From: Verrucomicrobiaceae bacterium
Lineage (GTDB): Bacteria > Verrucomicrobiota > Verrucomicrobiia > Verrucomicrobiales > Akkermansiaceae
Reading direction: 5' to 3'
Assembly (NCBI GenBank): GCA_027491155.1
Contig: JAIXWR010000015.1
Span: 152,269 to 216,268 of the forward strand
Length of the DNA: 64,000 bases
Of the stretch, positions 54,021 through 61,735 are shown in pieces. A program made the position numbers and the translations under genes. How positions within the stretch are numbered: position 1 is the first letter of the stretch; each line of letters opens with the position of its first letter. The notes below the pieces were generated by a model. It saw nothing but the letters and a program-made list of their open reading frames with translations. It was not told the origin of the DNA and ran no database searches.

Positions 54021-54431
54021 ATGAGACTTTTTATTATTCTTGTTGGGATAATCAGCGGGCTGCTTTTTACGGGAAACGCCGTGGGCGAGACGCTCAAGGG
54101 GCAATCCAACTATCAACATCTCAACGCGACGTGGACAGTCGAATTCATCCTCGTTTACGATCCGGATACCGGGAAAGGAACTTTGTCGTGGCGGCATTTC
54201 CCTAATCGGGATAATGAAAAGAGCCCAAAGATCCAGGGCGATTTCTACGAGGCTCCTTTTGTGATGACCCAGCGTCCGAGTGCAGATGAAGGTAGCTCTT
54301 TGTTCGGTTATGTGGTCCACAGAGGCACGCCTCTGACCCTCCGAATCGACCTTTGGGAGAAGTCGAAGCCGTTTTTCTTTCACGATCCGTGGTGGGCGAA
54401 GAGCGTGGTGATCCAAGGTGAGATCCAGTAG
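54021..54431 (+). CDS. Small secreted protein in AT-rich islet
   Basis: 136 residues with a signal peptide (RLFIILVGIISGLLFTGNAV) and a beta-rich body (QSNYQHLNATWTVEFILVYD, TGKGTLSWRHFPNRDNEKSP, FHDPWWAKSVVIQGEIQ). It shares the lower GC of the HEPN-like gene 70 bp upstream, so the pair may have come in together. Function unknown. Confidence 0.65.
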   Translation: MRLFIILVGIISGLLFTGNAVGETLKGQSNYQHLNATWTVEFILVYDPDTGKGTLSWRHFPNRDNEKSPKIQGDFYEAPFVMTQRPSADEGSSLFGYVVHRGTPLTLRIDLWEKSKPFFFHDPWWAKSVVIQGEIQ

Positions 54432-54527
54432 TAAGACCCTCAGCCTTTGATTCGCGCGACGCCGCAACGCCATTTCGACCAAAGGAGGTGGAGTTTGGGC
54501 TGGAACCGCCCAAGCCGCACCCTGCCT

Positions 54528-55268
54528 TCACTCCTCCACCCGGCATTTCGCTTGGACTTCCTGCCAGGTGAAGTCCTCGCGGAGCATCGCGGCGAGCCAG
54601 GGGTCCGCGGCGGGAAGTCGTCCGGCGGCGGCGAAGCGGTCGGGCCGGGTGATGCGGGTGAAGAGGACTCGGCGGCATTGGTCGCGCGGGACCGATTTCA
54701 CGCCGTAGCCGCCGGGCCGGTTGCTCGACCAGAAGCGGACCTCGTTCCGGTCGTGCCCGAGGTAAACGACGTGATGCCCCTGCTCGCGGCCGCCGATGGC
54801 GTCGGTCCACCAGATCTTGAGGAAGTCGCCGGGGCGGGCTTCGTCCCACGCGGTGAAATTCCTTCCGGCCCCGAGGTCGGCGACGAGCTTCGCGCAGCCC
54901 GGGCCGTTCGCATTCCAACGGCCGAACACCCCGTGGCCGTCGCGGTGGTCGATCACCGGCAGCAGCTCGCGGGGGCCGGTACCCAGCGCCTTGAGCAGCA
55001 CCAGATAGGTCGCGCCGGAACAGAAGCTGGGCCGGGCGCGCGCGGGGTCGATCCGCAGCGTGCCTTCGTGCACCCCGCAGGCCGCGGGGAGCAGGTTCTT
55101 GGTGGCATCGCTGCCGTCGTAGCCGCCGCCGTCGGGCATCGACCTCACCGCGGCGAGGACCCGTGCCTGGAAAGCGGGACCGCCGTCCGCCACTGTTTCG
55201 GGCACGTGCCGGGCGCAGGCACCGAGGAGGCATCCGGAAAGGAGGAGGCAGGCGAAGCGGCGGAGCAT
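54528..55268 (-). CDS. Lipoprotein with papain-like fold (NlpC/P60- or CHAP-like)
   Basis: 246 residues with a lipobox (LLLSGCLLGACARHV). The conserved Cys in ARPSFCSGATYLVLLKALG and a downstream His in REQGHHVVYLGHDRNEVRFW fit the Cys-His arrangement of papain-like amidases, with the segment DEARPGDFLKIWWTD between them. It could cut peptidoglycan peptides in the envelope. The family is not certain by eye. Convergent with the islet gene. Confidence 0.68.
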   Translation of the reverse strand: MLRRFACLLLSGCLLGACARHVPETVADGGPAFQARVLAAVRSMPDGGGYDGSDATKNLLPAACGVHEGTLRIDPARARPSFCSGATYLVLLKALGTGPRELLPVIDHRDGHGVFGRWNANGPGCAKLVADLGAGRNFTAWDEARPGDFLKIWWTDAIGGREQGHHVVYLGHDRNEVRFWSSNRPGGYGVKSVPRDQCRRVLFTRITRPDRFAAAGRLPAADPWLAAMLREDFTWQEVQAKCRVEE

Positions 55269-55324
55269 GCCGCACTCAAGCCGAAGGCCGGCAAGGATTC
55301 AAACCCGGGGAATCAAGGAGCATC

Positions 55325-55435
55325 AAGGAGTGGCGGACTCCGATCCGCCGTGCGCAGGGTAAGCCGATGAAAAGCGGTTCCCTCCATGATGGGGCGACTC
55401 ATGGGCCTGGCGGATCGGAGTCCGCCACTCCTTGG
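55325..55435. repeat. Inverted pair of palindromic REP-like elements
   Basis: Two 25-bp arms, 55325-55349 and 55409-55433, are perfect reverse complements 59 bp apart. Each contains GGCGGA...TCCGCC as its own hairpin and is flanked by the AAGGAGT / ACTCCTT(GG) motif also seen at 40.65 kb. The layout resembles a BIME-type pair in the 316-bp gap before the DUF6288-like gene. Between them nothing coding was seen. Confidence 0.75.
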
Positions 55436-55584
55436 GCCTGGCGCGAAGGCGCTGGAACCACTGGCCCTCCTTCCTTTTCCTTCCCATGCCGCCGCGGCTT
55501 GCTAGCCTGCCCTGTCCTGGGAAACGCCTCCTGTCGCCGCGGCACGGGCTTTCCCGAAGACCCGCCCCACCCGAGAACCCTCCG

Positions 55585-58323
55585 ATGAATCCAGGGATCC
55601 TGACTTTCCCCGCACGCCTCGCCGCCGCCGTCGCGATGCTCTGGTGCGCCGCCGTGCCCGCCTTCGCGCAGAACGGGAAAGCGGCCGCGGGCGGCGAGCC
55701 GGCCTACTACACCCCGGCCACCCAGCCGCTTTTCAATCCCTATCCCGACGTCACCGACAAGCGGCCCTGGCTGGTGCGGAACCTGGGACCGGTCGGGATC
55801 GGCATCAACCTGGTCCGCCCGGGGATGACGATGGAGATCCACAACGTGGAGCCCGGCTCGCCCGCGGCGGCCACCGGCAAGCTGCAGAAGGGCCAGATCA
55901 TCGAAAGCATCAACGGCAAGGTGCTCAAGGAGATCGACCCGCGGATCATCCTCGGCGACATCGTCACCGAGGCCGAGGCGAAGGACGGCAAGGTGGTGCT
56001 CAAGGTCAAAGGTCTCGGCGACGTCACCGTGACCATCCCGGTGATGGGTGCCTACAGCCCGACCTGGCCGGCGGACTGCGCGAAGTCGGACAAGATCGTG
56101 CGCAACCTGGCCGACCTGCTCGCCAAGGACGCGGAGCCGAAGTGGGGCTCGGTCATCTTTCTCCTCTCCACCGGCGAGGAGAAGGACCTGGAGGTGGTGA
56201 AGCGCTGGATGAAGGGCATCAAGACCATCGGCGCGATGAACTGGGAGAAGGGCTACAAGGGCCCCGGGCTCTGCGAGTACTACCTGCGGACCGGCGATGC
56301 GTCGGTGCTTCCCGTCATCAAGCAGATGACCGAGGAGCTGAAGGCGAACTTCTACAGCGGTGGCTGGAGCGGCCGCGGCGCACCGGCGGCCTTCACCTAC
56401 TCGACCGGCACCGGGCAGCTCCACGCGGCCGGCGTGCACTGCATGACCTTCCTGCTGATGGCGAAGCTGTGCGGCGTGGAAGTGGACGACTACATGTTCA
56501 ACGAGGCCTTCTCGCAGTTCTACCGATTCGCCGGCCACGGCAACGTCGCCTACGGCAACGGCCTGCCGGAAGGGGGATTCCGCGACAACGGCAAGACCAG
56601 CGGGCTGGCGCTCGCGCTGGGAGCGGCGGCGATGGTGGATCCGGAAGGCGAGAAGTCGGTCTATGCCCGGGCCCGCGACAATTCGGCGATGAAGGCTTTC
56701 TACGCCACGAACTGGTTCCACGCCGCCCACACCGGCGGCGGCATGGGCGAGATCTGGCACCACTCCGCGATCAACCAGATGCGCGAGAAGCGCCCGACGC
56801 CCTACCGCTCTTTCCTCGACACCCGGCGCTGGGTGATGGACCTCTCGCGGCGCTTCGACGGCAGCATCGGCATCGCCGGCATGGACGACCGCTACGACCG
56901 CTCCGCCACCGAGGACAACATGGCCTGGGGCACCTACTTCGCGCTGACCTACACCTACCACCGCAAGCACCTCCAGCTCTTCGGCGCGCCGCGCAGCAAG
57001 TGGGCGAAGTCCGTGCCGCTCCCGCGCCCCTGGGGCAACGCGGCGGACGACGCCTTCCACTCGATCGAGCCGATCCCGGGCGGTCCGCTCACGGTGGAGG
57101 ACCTGCTGGCGGAGAAGGTCGAGACGCACGCCTCGCTGGCGGTCCTCGCGAAGATGGCCGACCCGAAGCTCACCGATGAAACCTTGCTCCGCTACCTCCA
57201 GCATCCCGAGTACGACCTGCGGAGCATTGCGATGGACCAGGTGGTGCGCCGCGGGAAGGCCGGGCTGGTCGTGCCGCTATTGAAATCGGAGGACCCGCGC
57301 CTGCGCCAGGCCGGCCTGCTGGCCCTGACCGGCATGTTCAAGGGCGGCCCGCTGCCCGCGGCCATGATCACGCCGGAGATGCATGAACTGGCGGGCCGGA
57401 TGATCGAGAACCGCGACGAGTCGTGGTGGGTCGCGCTGCACGCCATCGAGGCGGTCGGCCGCGGATCGCCGGAAGGGATCGCCGCGCACAAGAAGCGCCT
57501 GCTCGAGTTCCTCGACTACGATTGCACCTGGCTGCAAACCGCCGCGGCCTGCGCGCTGGCCCGGATTTCCACCGATCCCGCGCACTACAAGGAGCTGCTG
57601 CCGGTGCTGATCGACAAGTCTGCGTCGTTCCGGGTCGATTCGGCATCGAGCCGGACATCGCTGGCGATTGCCGATGCGATGAAGAAGGCAAGTCCCGAGG
57701 TGAAGGAGTTCGCGGCGCCGCTCCTGAAGAAAAGCTACAGCGGGCTGCCGGCCGTGCTCACGGAGCCGAACACCGGCGCGGTGATGGGCAGCGGGGCGAA
57801 GACCGTGCGCTCGCGGATCGGGGCCATCCTCCAGCTCCTGCCGGGCGGGGAGGACTACGTGCGGCTGCTGCCGAGGACCACGCTGGCCTCGCACGTGAGC
57901 GGCAAGGATTCCGACATGTATGCCTACAGCGGGAAGTTCACGCCGAACGCCAAGGTGGTCGGCACCTGGGCCTGGGCGGTCTGGCCGGCGCCGAACAAGC
58001 CGTCGGAGGTCGAGACCTGCATCCAGAATTACCTGAAGGGCCAGGATCCGACCCTGGTCGACAAGCCGAAGGACCTGATCCAGATCCTCGACGGCGGCAC
58101 CACCGCGAAGTCGAGGTTCTACGGTGGATACTTCTGGTCGGGCGACATGCTCATCGGGGTCAACGACGACCAGGCCTTGAAGATGGAAGTCCGGACGGTG
58201 GACGGCGTCGATTTCCTGATCGTCGAAAGGGGCGGCTTCAACGCGACGCCGGACAGCGACGAGATCGTGCAAGTCGCCAAGGACTGGCACTGCGGGTATC
58301 ACGTTTACGTGAAGCAGAAGTGA
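55585..58323 (+). CDS. Large secreted PDZ-containing protein (DUF6288-like)
   Basis: 912 residues from the ATG at 55585, with a signal peptide (FPARLAAAVAMLWCAAVPAFAQN). A PDZ domain sits near 70-150 (GIGINLVRPGMTMEIHNVEP, GQIIESINGKVLKEIDPR). A long alpha/alpha-barrel-like part follows (WAKSVPLPRPWGNAADDAFH, TGQLHAAGVHCMTFLLMAKL) and the C-terminal half has HEAT-like repeats (LLKSEDPRLRQAGLLALTGM). This matches the DUF6288 proteins of Verrucomicrobia and Planctomycetes, function unknown. It is translationally coupled to the next gene. Confidence 0.85.
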   Translation: MNPGILTFPARLAAAVAMLWCAAVPAFAQNGKAAAGGEPAYYTPATQPLFNPYPDVTDKRPWLVRNLGPVGIGINLVRPGMTMEIHNVEPGSPAAATGKLQKGQIIESINGKVLKEIDPRIILGDIVTEAEAKDGKVVLKVKGLGDVTVTIPVMGAYSPTWPADCAKSDKIVRNLADLLAKDAEPKWGSVIFLLSTGEEKDLEVVKRWMKGIKTIGAMNWEKGYKGPGLCEYYLRTGDASVLPVIKQMTEELKANFYSGGWSGRGAPAAFTYSTGTGQLHAAGVHCMTFLLMAKLCGVEVDDYMFNEAFSQFYRFAGHGNVAYGNGLPEGGFRDNGKTSGLALALGAAAMVDPEGEKSVYARARDNSAMKAFYATNWFHAAHTGGGMGEIWHHSAINQMREKRPTPYRSFLDTRRWVMDLSRRFDGSIGIAGMDDRYDRSATEDNMAWGTYFALTYTYHRKHLQLFGAPRSKWAKSVPLPRPWGNAADDAFHSIEPIPGGPLTVEDLLAEKVETHASLAVLAKMADPKLTDETLLRYLQHPEYDLRSIAMDQVVRRGKAGLVVPLLKSEDPRLRQAGLLALTGMFKGGPLPAAMITPEMHELAGRMIENRDESWWVALHAIEAVGRGSPEGIAAHKKRLLEFLDYDCTWLQTAAACALARISTDPAHYKELLPVLIDKSASFRVDSASSRTSLAIADAMKKASPEVKEFAAPLLKKSYSGLPAVLTEPNTGAVMGSGAKTVRSRIGAILQLLPGGEDYVRLLPRTTLASHVSGKDSDMYAYSGKFTPNAKVVGTWAWAVWPAPNKPSEVETCIQNYLKGQDPTLVDKPKDLIQILDGGTTAKSRFYGGYFWSGDMLIGVNDDQALKMEVRTVDGVDFLIVERGGFNATPDSDEIVQVAKDWHCGYHVYVKQK

Positions 58324-60929
58324 CTTCCGGGGCGAGCCAGGATCCCGATTCCCGCCGGACTGCCGCCGCGACGGGCGCGCTTGTCTGGTGGATGCCGTGG
58401 CTTTCCGGCTTCGCGTGCCTGATCTATCAGATCCTCTGGATGCGCCAGGCCGGGCTCTTGTTCGGCAACACCTCGCAGGCGGCGGCGCTCACGCTCGGAC
58501 TGTTCTTCGGCGGGCTGGCGGCGGGCGGCTGGTTCTGGGGCAAGCGCGCCGCGGCGCAGGCCCGGCCGCTGCGGACCTGCGGGTGGCTGGAGCTTGGGAT
58601 CGCGGCCTCCGGCTTGATCCTCCTCGTCGCGCCCGCCGTCGTGCCGCGGGTCTACCCGCTGGTCCACGGCCAGCCGTTCCTGCTCGCGGTTTTGAAGTGG
58701 CTGGGCACCCTGCTGCTGGTCTTTCCCGCCTCGTTCTGCATGGGCGGCACGCTGCCGCTGCTCGGGCAGGCGGTCATCCGCGGCGGTCGATCCTTCGGGG
58801 CCACCGCCGCGCGGATCTACGCGGTGAACACGGCCGGCGCGGCCTGCGGCGCCTTCGCGGCGGCCTTCCTGCTGATCGGGCTGCTCGGCATCCGCATGAC
58901 CTGCATCACGGCGATGGCCGCTTCCTCGGCCGCGGCCTGGCTCGCGTTCCGCCTGTCCCGGCGCGCGTGCTTCGAGGCCCCGCCGCCCGCCGCGGAGGAG
59001 GTGCCGGATCCGCGGGGGAAAAAGAAGCGCCGCGAGGTGGTGCCGGCACCTGTCCGGCCGCCGATTGCCCGTCCGCTGATCGGGATCCTCGCTTTCGTCT
59101 CGGGCTTCAACCTACTCGCGCTCGAGGTGGTGTGGACGCGGATGCTCGCGCAGATCCACGAGAACTCGGTCTACGGGTTCGCGACGGTGCTGATCGTGGT
59201 GCTGGTCTGCCTCGCGTCCGGCGCCTGGCTCGCCTCGCGGCTTGCCCGCGGAGGGATGCCGGCACCGCAGGTCCTGCTCGGGCTGCTGGCCCTCGGCGGC
59301 GCGGCTTTGGCGGTCACCCCGCCGGCCGTGATGGCGCTCACGCGGGGCATGGAAATGCTCGAAACGGACCACGCGTTCGCCGATTACGTGCTGCGGCTTT
59401 TCGGCACCGGCTTCGCGGTCATCGGGCCGGCCTGCCTGCCGCTCGGCGCGGTGTTTCCCTACCTCATGAAGGGCGAGGAGAACTTCGCCACCCATCCCGG
59501 GCAAAGCATCGGCCGGCTGTCCGCGATCAACACGGCGGGGGCCATCCTCGGCTCGCTCGCCGCGGGCTTCCTGCTGCTGGAAGGGCTCGGCTGGCGCGGG
59601 TCGATCCAACTGCTGGCCGCCGTCTATCTCCTCGCCGCCGTGCTGGTGCCGGCGGCCTTCCACCGCGCCACGCTCGCCCTGCGGATCGCCGCGGGCGCGA
59701 TGCTGCTGCTGCTCTTCACGCGCCTCGATCCCTCGCGGCTCCCGGAACCGGCCATCACCGGTCCCGACGGCGAACGGCTGGCCTTGCTGGAGAAGTGGGA
59801 AGGCAGCGACGGCACGGTGTCGGTGCTCCGGGATTCGCGCGACGACGTCAGCATCCGCATCAATTCGAACTACAGCCTCGGTTCGAAGGCCGCCTACGGC
59901 CCGCAGATCTATCAAGCCCGGATCCCGCTGCTGGCGTGGCCGGAGACCGACAGCGTGTTCTTCCTCGGCATGGGCACCGGCATCACCGCGGGCGAGGCGC
60001 TCAGCCGCGACGATTTCCCGCGCGTGGAAAGGGTGGTCGCGAGCGAACTCTCGCCACGGGTCGTCGAGGCCTCCCGGAAATACTTCACCGCCGGTCCGGA
60101 CGGCTTCGATCCCACCAACGGCCTCCACCGGGATCCGCGTGCGACGATCCTGGTCGGCGACGGCCGCCACCACCTGATGGCGGACCCGGCGTCGTACGCG
60201 ATGATCAACGCGGACCTCTTCCTTCCCTACTGCCGCGGCGCCGGCAACCTCTACAGCCGCGAGCACTTCGAGGTCGTCCGCCGCCGGCTCGAGCCCGGCG
60301 GCGTTTTCGTCCAGTGGCTGCCGCTCTATCAGATCTCGGAGCGCGAGTTCGGCATCATCGCACGTACGATGATTGCCGTATTTCCGCAGGTCAGCCTGTG
60401 GCGCGGGAATTTCCAGCCCGGCGCGGAAATCGCCGCGCTGGTCGGGCACGCCGACCTCGCCCCGCTGCCCGCCGCCCCGCCCGGGGATGCCGCCGAAAAG
60501 CGCCGCGCCGTGGAAGGGGCCACCCACCTCGACCTGCAGGACCTGATGCTGCCGGTCAACCCGCGGACCGTGCCGCTCTTCTACGGCGGCAACCTGACGC
60601 GCGCCGCGGCGTTGTTCGAGGGTTACCCGCTGAACACCGACGACCGTCCGGTCATCGAGTTCGGCACGCCGCGCTCCCTGCACCGGCCCGCGGGCGGGGA
60701 GCGGCCGCAATTCCTCGAGTCCCGCTTCGCGGCGCTGGTCGACCGGGTCCTGCAGCAAACCCCGCCGGGCGAGGATCCCTTGCTGTCCTCCCGCGACCCC
60801 GGCAGCCGCCGGCTTCCGCTCGCCGGGTCGGCCTTCCACCGCGCGTGGATCGCCCGCGTCCACGGCGACGAGGATGCGTGGAAGAAGGAGTGGGAGACCT
60901 TCCTCGGCCACTGGCTGGCCGGGGAATGA
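58320..60929 (+). CDS. Spermidine-synthase-like domain with N-terminal membrane region
   Basis: 869 residues from the GTG at 58320 overlapping the previous stop (GTGA). About 13 hydrophobic segments occupy residues 20-480 (FACLIYQILWMRQAG, LTLGLFFGGLAAGGWFWG), then a polyamine-synthase-like Rossmann domain: FFLGMGTGITAGEALS, VVASELSPRVVEASRKYF, ILVGDGRHHLMADPASYAMI and INADLFLPYCRGAGNLYSRE. Such fused proteins are called spermidine synthase-like but substrates are unproven. The pair with the PDZ protein suggests an envelope function. Confidence 0.9.
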   Translation: MTSGASQDPDSRRTAAATGALVWWMPWLSGFACLIYQILWMRQAGLLFGNTSQAAALTLGLFFGGLAAGGWFWGKRAAAQARPLRTCGWLELGIAASGLILLVAPAVVPRVYPLVHGQPFLLAVLKWLGTLLLVFPASFCMGGTLPLLGQAVIRGGRSFGATAARIYAVNTAGAACGAFAAAFLLIGLLGIRMTCITAMAASSAAAWLAFRLSRRACFEAPPPAAEEVPDPRGKKKRREVVPAPVRPPIARPLIGILAFVSGFNLLALEVVWTRMLAQIHENSVYGFATVLIVVLVCLASGAWLASRLARGGMPAPQVLLGLLALGGAALAVTPPAVMALTRGMEMLETDHAFADYVLRLFGTGFAVIGPACLPLGAVFPYLMKGEENFATHPGQSIGRLSAINTAGAILGSLAAGFLLLEGLGWRGSIQLLAAVYLLAAVLVPAAFHRATLALRIAAGAMLLLLFTRLDPSRLPEPAITGPDGERLALLEKWEGSDGTVSVLRDSRDDVSIRINSNYSLGSKAAYGPQIYQARIPLLAWPETDSVFFLGMGTGITAGEALSRDDFPRVERVVASELSPRVVEASRKYFTAGPDGFDPTNGLHRDPRATILVGDGRHHLMADPASYAMINADLFLPYCRGAGNLYSREHFEVVRRRLEPGGVFVQWLPLYQISEREFGIIARTMIAVFPQVSLWRGNFQPGAEIAALVGHADLAPLPAAPPGDAAEKRRAVEGATHLDLQDLMLPVNPRTVPLFYGGNLTRAAALFEGYPLNTDDRPVIEFGTPRSLHRPAGGERPQFLESRFAALVDRVLQQTPPGEDPLLSSRDPGSRRLPLAGSAFHRAWIARVHGDEDAWKKEWETFLGHWLAGE

Positions 60930-60963
60930 ATGGATACCCGCGACGGGTCGCGGTCCGGCCGCC

Positions 60964-61683
60964 TCAATCCCACACGCCCTGCGCCCGCAGCTGCTTCGTC
61001 GCCGCTTCGGCCCAGCCGCGGTTGGCGGCGGGGGAAGCGGGGGAGGGGTGCAGCACGCGGCCGAGCGTGGCGGTCGAGCCGGTCCTCTCCGCGGCGGCCT
61101 TCAGCCGCTCTTCCGCGTAAGCGCCGACGCCGATCAAGTACTGCGGATCCAGTAGTTCGATCGCCCGCGCGAGGTGGTCGAGGCAGGCGCTTTCCACCGG
61201 CTCCATCTCGCCGGCCGGGAGCTTGTCCGGGGTGAGGTTCGCGCCGGTGGCGCTCATCCAGACCAGCGGGCAGTAGTTGAGCACGAAGTGGTCACGGAAG
61301 AAGTCCCCGGCGACCGGGAAGCGATCCGAGAACAGCCCCCACAGCCGGCGCCCGCTGACTTCCGACTTCGGGCAGTCGAAGCCCTGCACCGGCCGCTTCG
61401 GGTGCTCGGCGGCCGGCTTGCCGACCGGGGCGGAAATGCCCATCCAGTCCCGCACCGCCGCGATCTCGCCGAAGGGCACGCCGGTCTGGGCCATGCCGAA
61501 GGGGCCGGGGTTCATGCCAAGGAAAACGACCCGCTTCTTTCCTCCGCCGAAGCGGCCCAGGTAGAGTTCGTGGGGCTCCCGGGCGTAGTCGAGCGGCAGG
61601 TAAACGTGGCTGGCCGTCGAGAAGGACAGCGGTCGCAGGCGGTCGGCCAGCGTGCGGGAAGCGGCGATCAGGGCGTCGGACAC
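60964..61683 (-). CDS. Uracil-DNA glycosylase, SMUG1 type
   Basis: 239 residues from a GTG at 61683 (a TTG four codons further upstream is in frame). SMUG-specific motifs: FLGMNPGPFGMAQTGVPFGE and HPSPASPAANRGW near the C-terminus. It removes uracil and oxidised pyrimidines from DNA. The length and motifs match bacterial SMUG proteins found in several phyla. Confidence 0.9.
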   Translation of the reverse strand: MSDALIAASRTLADRLRPLSFSTASHVYLPLDYAREPHELYLGRFGGGKKRVVFLGMNPGPFGMAQTGVPFGEIAAVRDWMGISAPVGKPAAEHPKRPVQGFDCPKSEVSGRRLWGLFSDRFPVAGDFFRDHFVLNYCPLVWMSATGANLTPDKLPAGEMEPVESACLDHLARAIELLDPQYLIGVGAYAEERLKAAAERTGSTATLGRVLHPSPASPAANRGWAEAATKQLRAQGVWD

Positions 61684-61735
61684 GCGGCGAATCAAGCGCC
61701 GCGCCGCCGTTCCGGCAATCCTTCCCGCTCGCGGT

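Noticed and set aside
51213..54431. tRNA-Val as integration site of a mobile island
   Set aside because: No direct repeat of the tRNA 3' end, integrase or terminal repeats were found; kept only as a composition anomaly.
60930..60963. CCGCGA/TCGCGG hairpin between convergent genes
   Set aside because: Short stem without a T-run.
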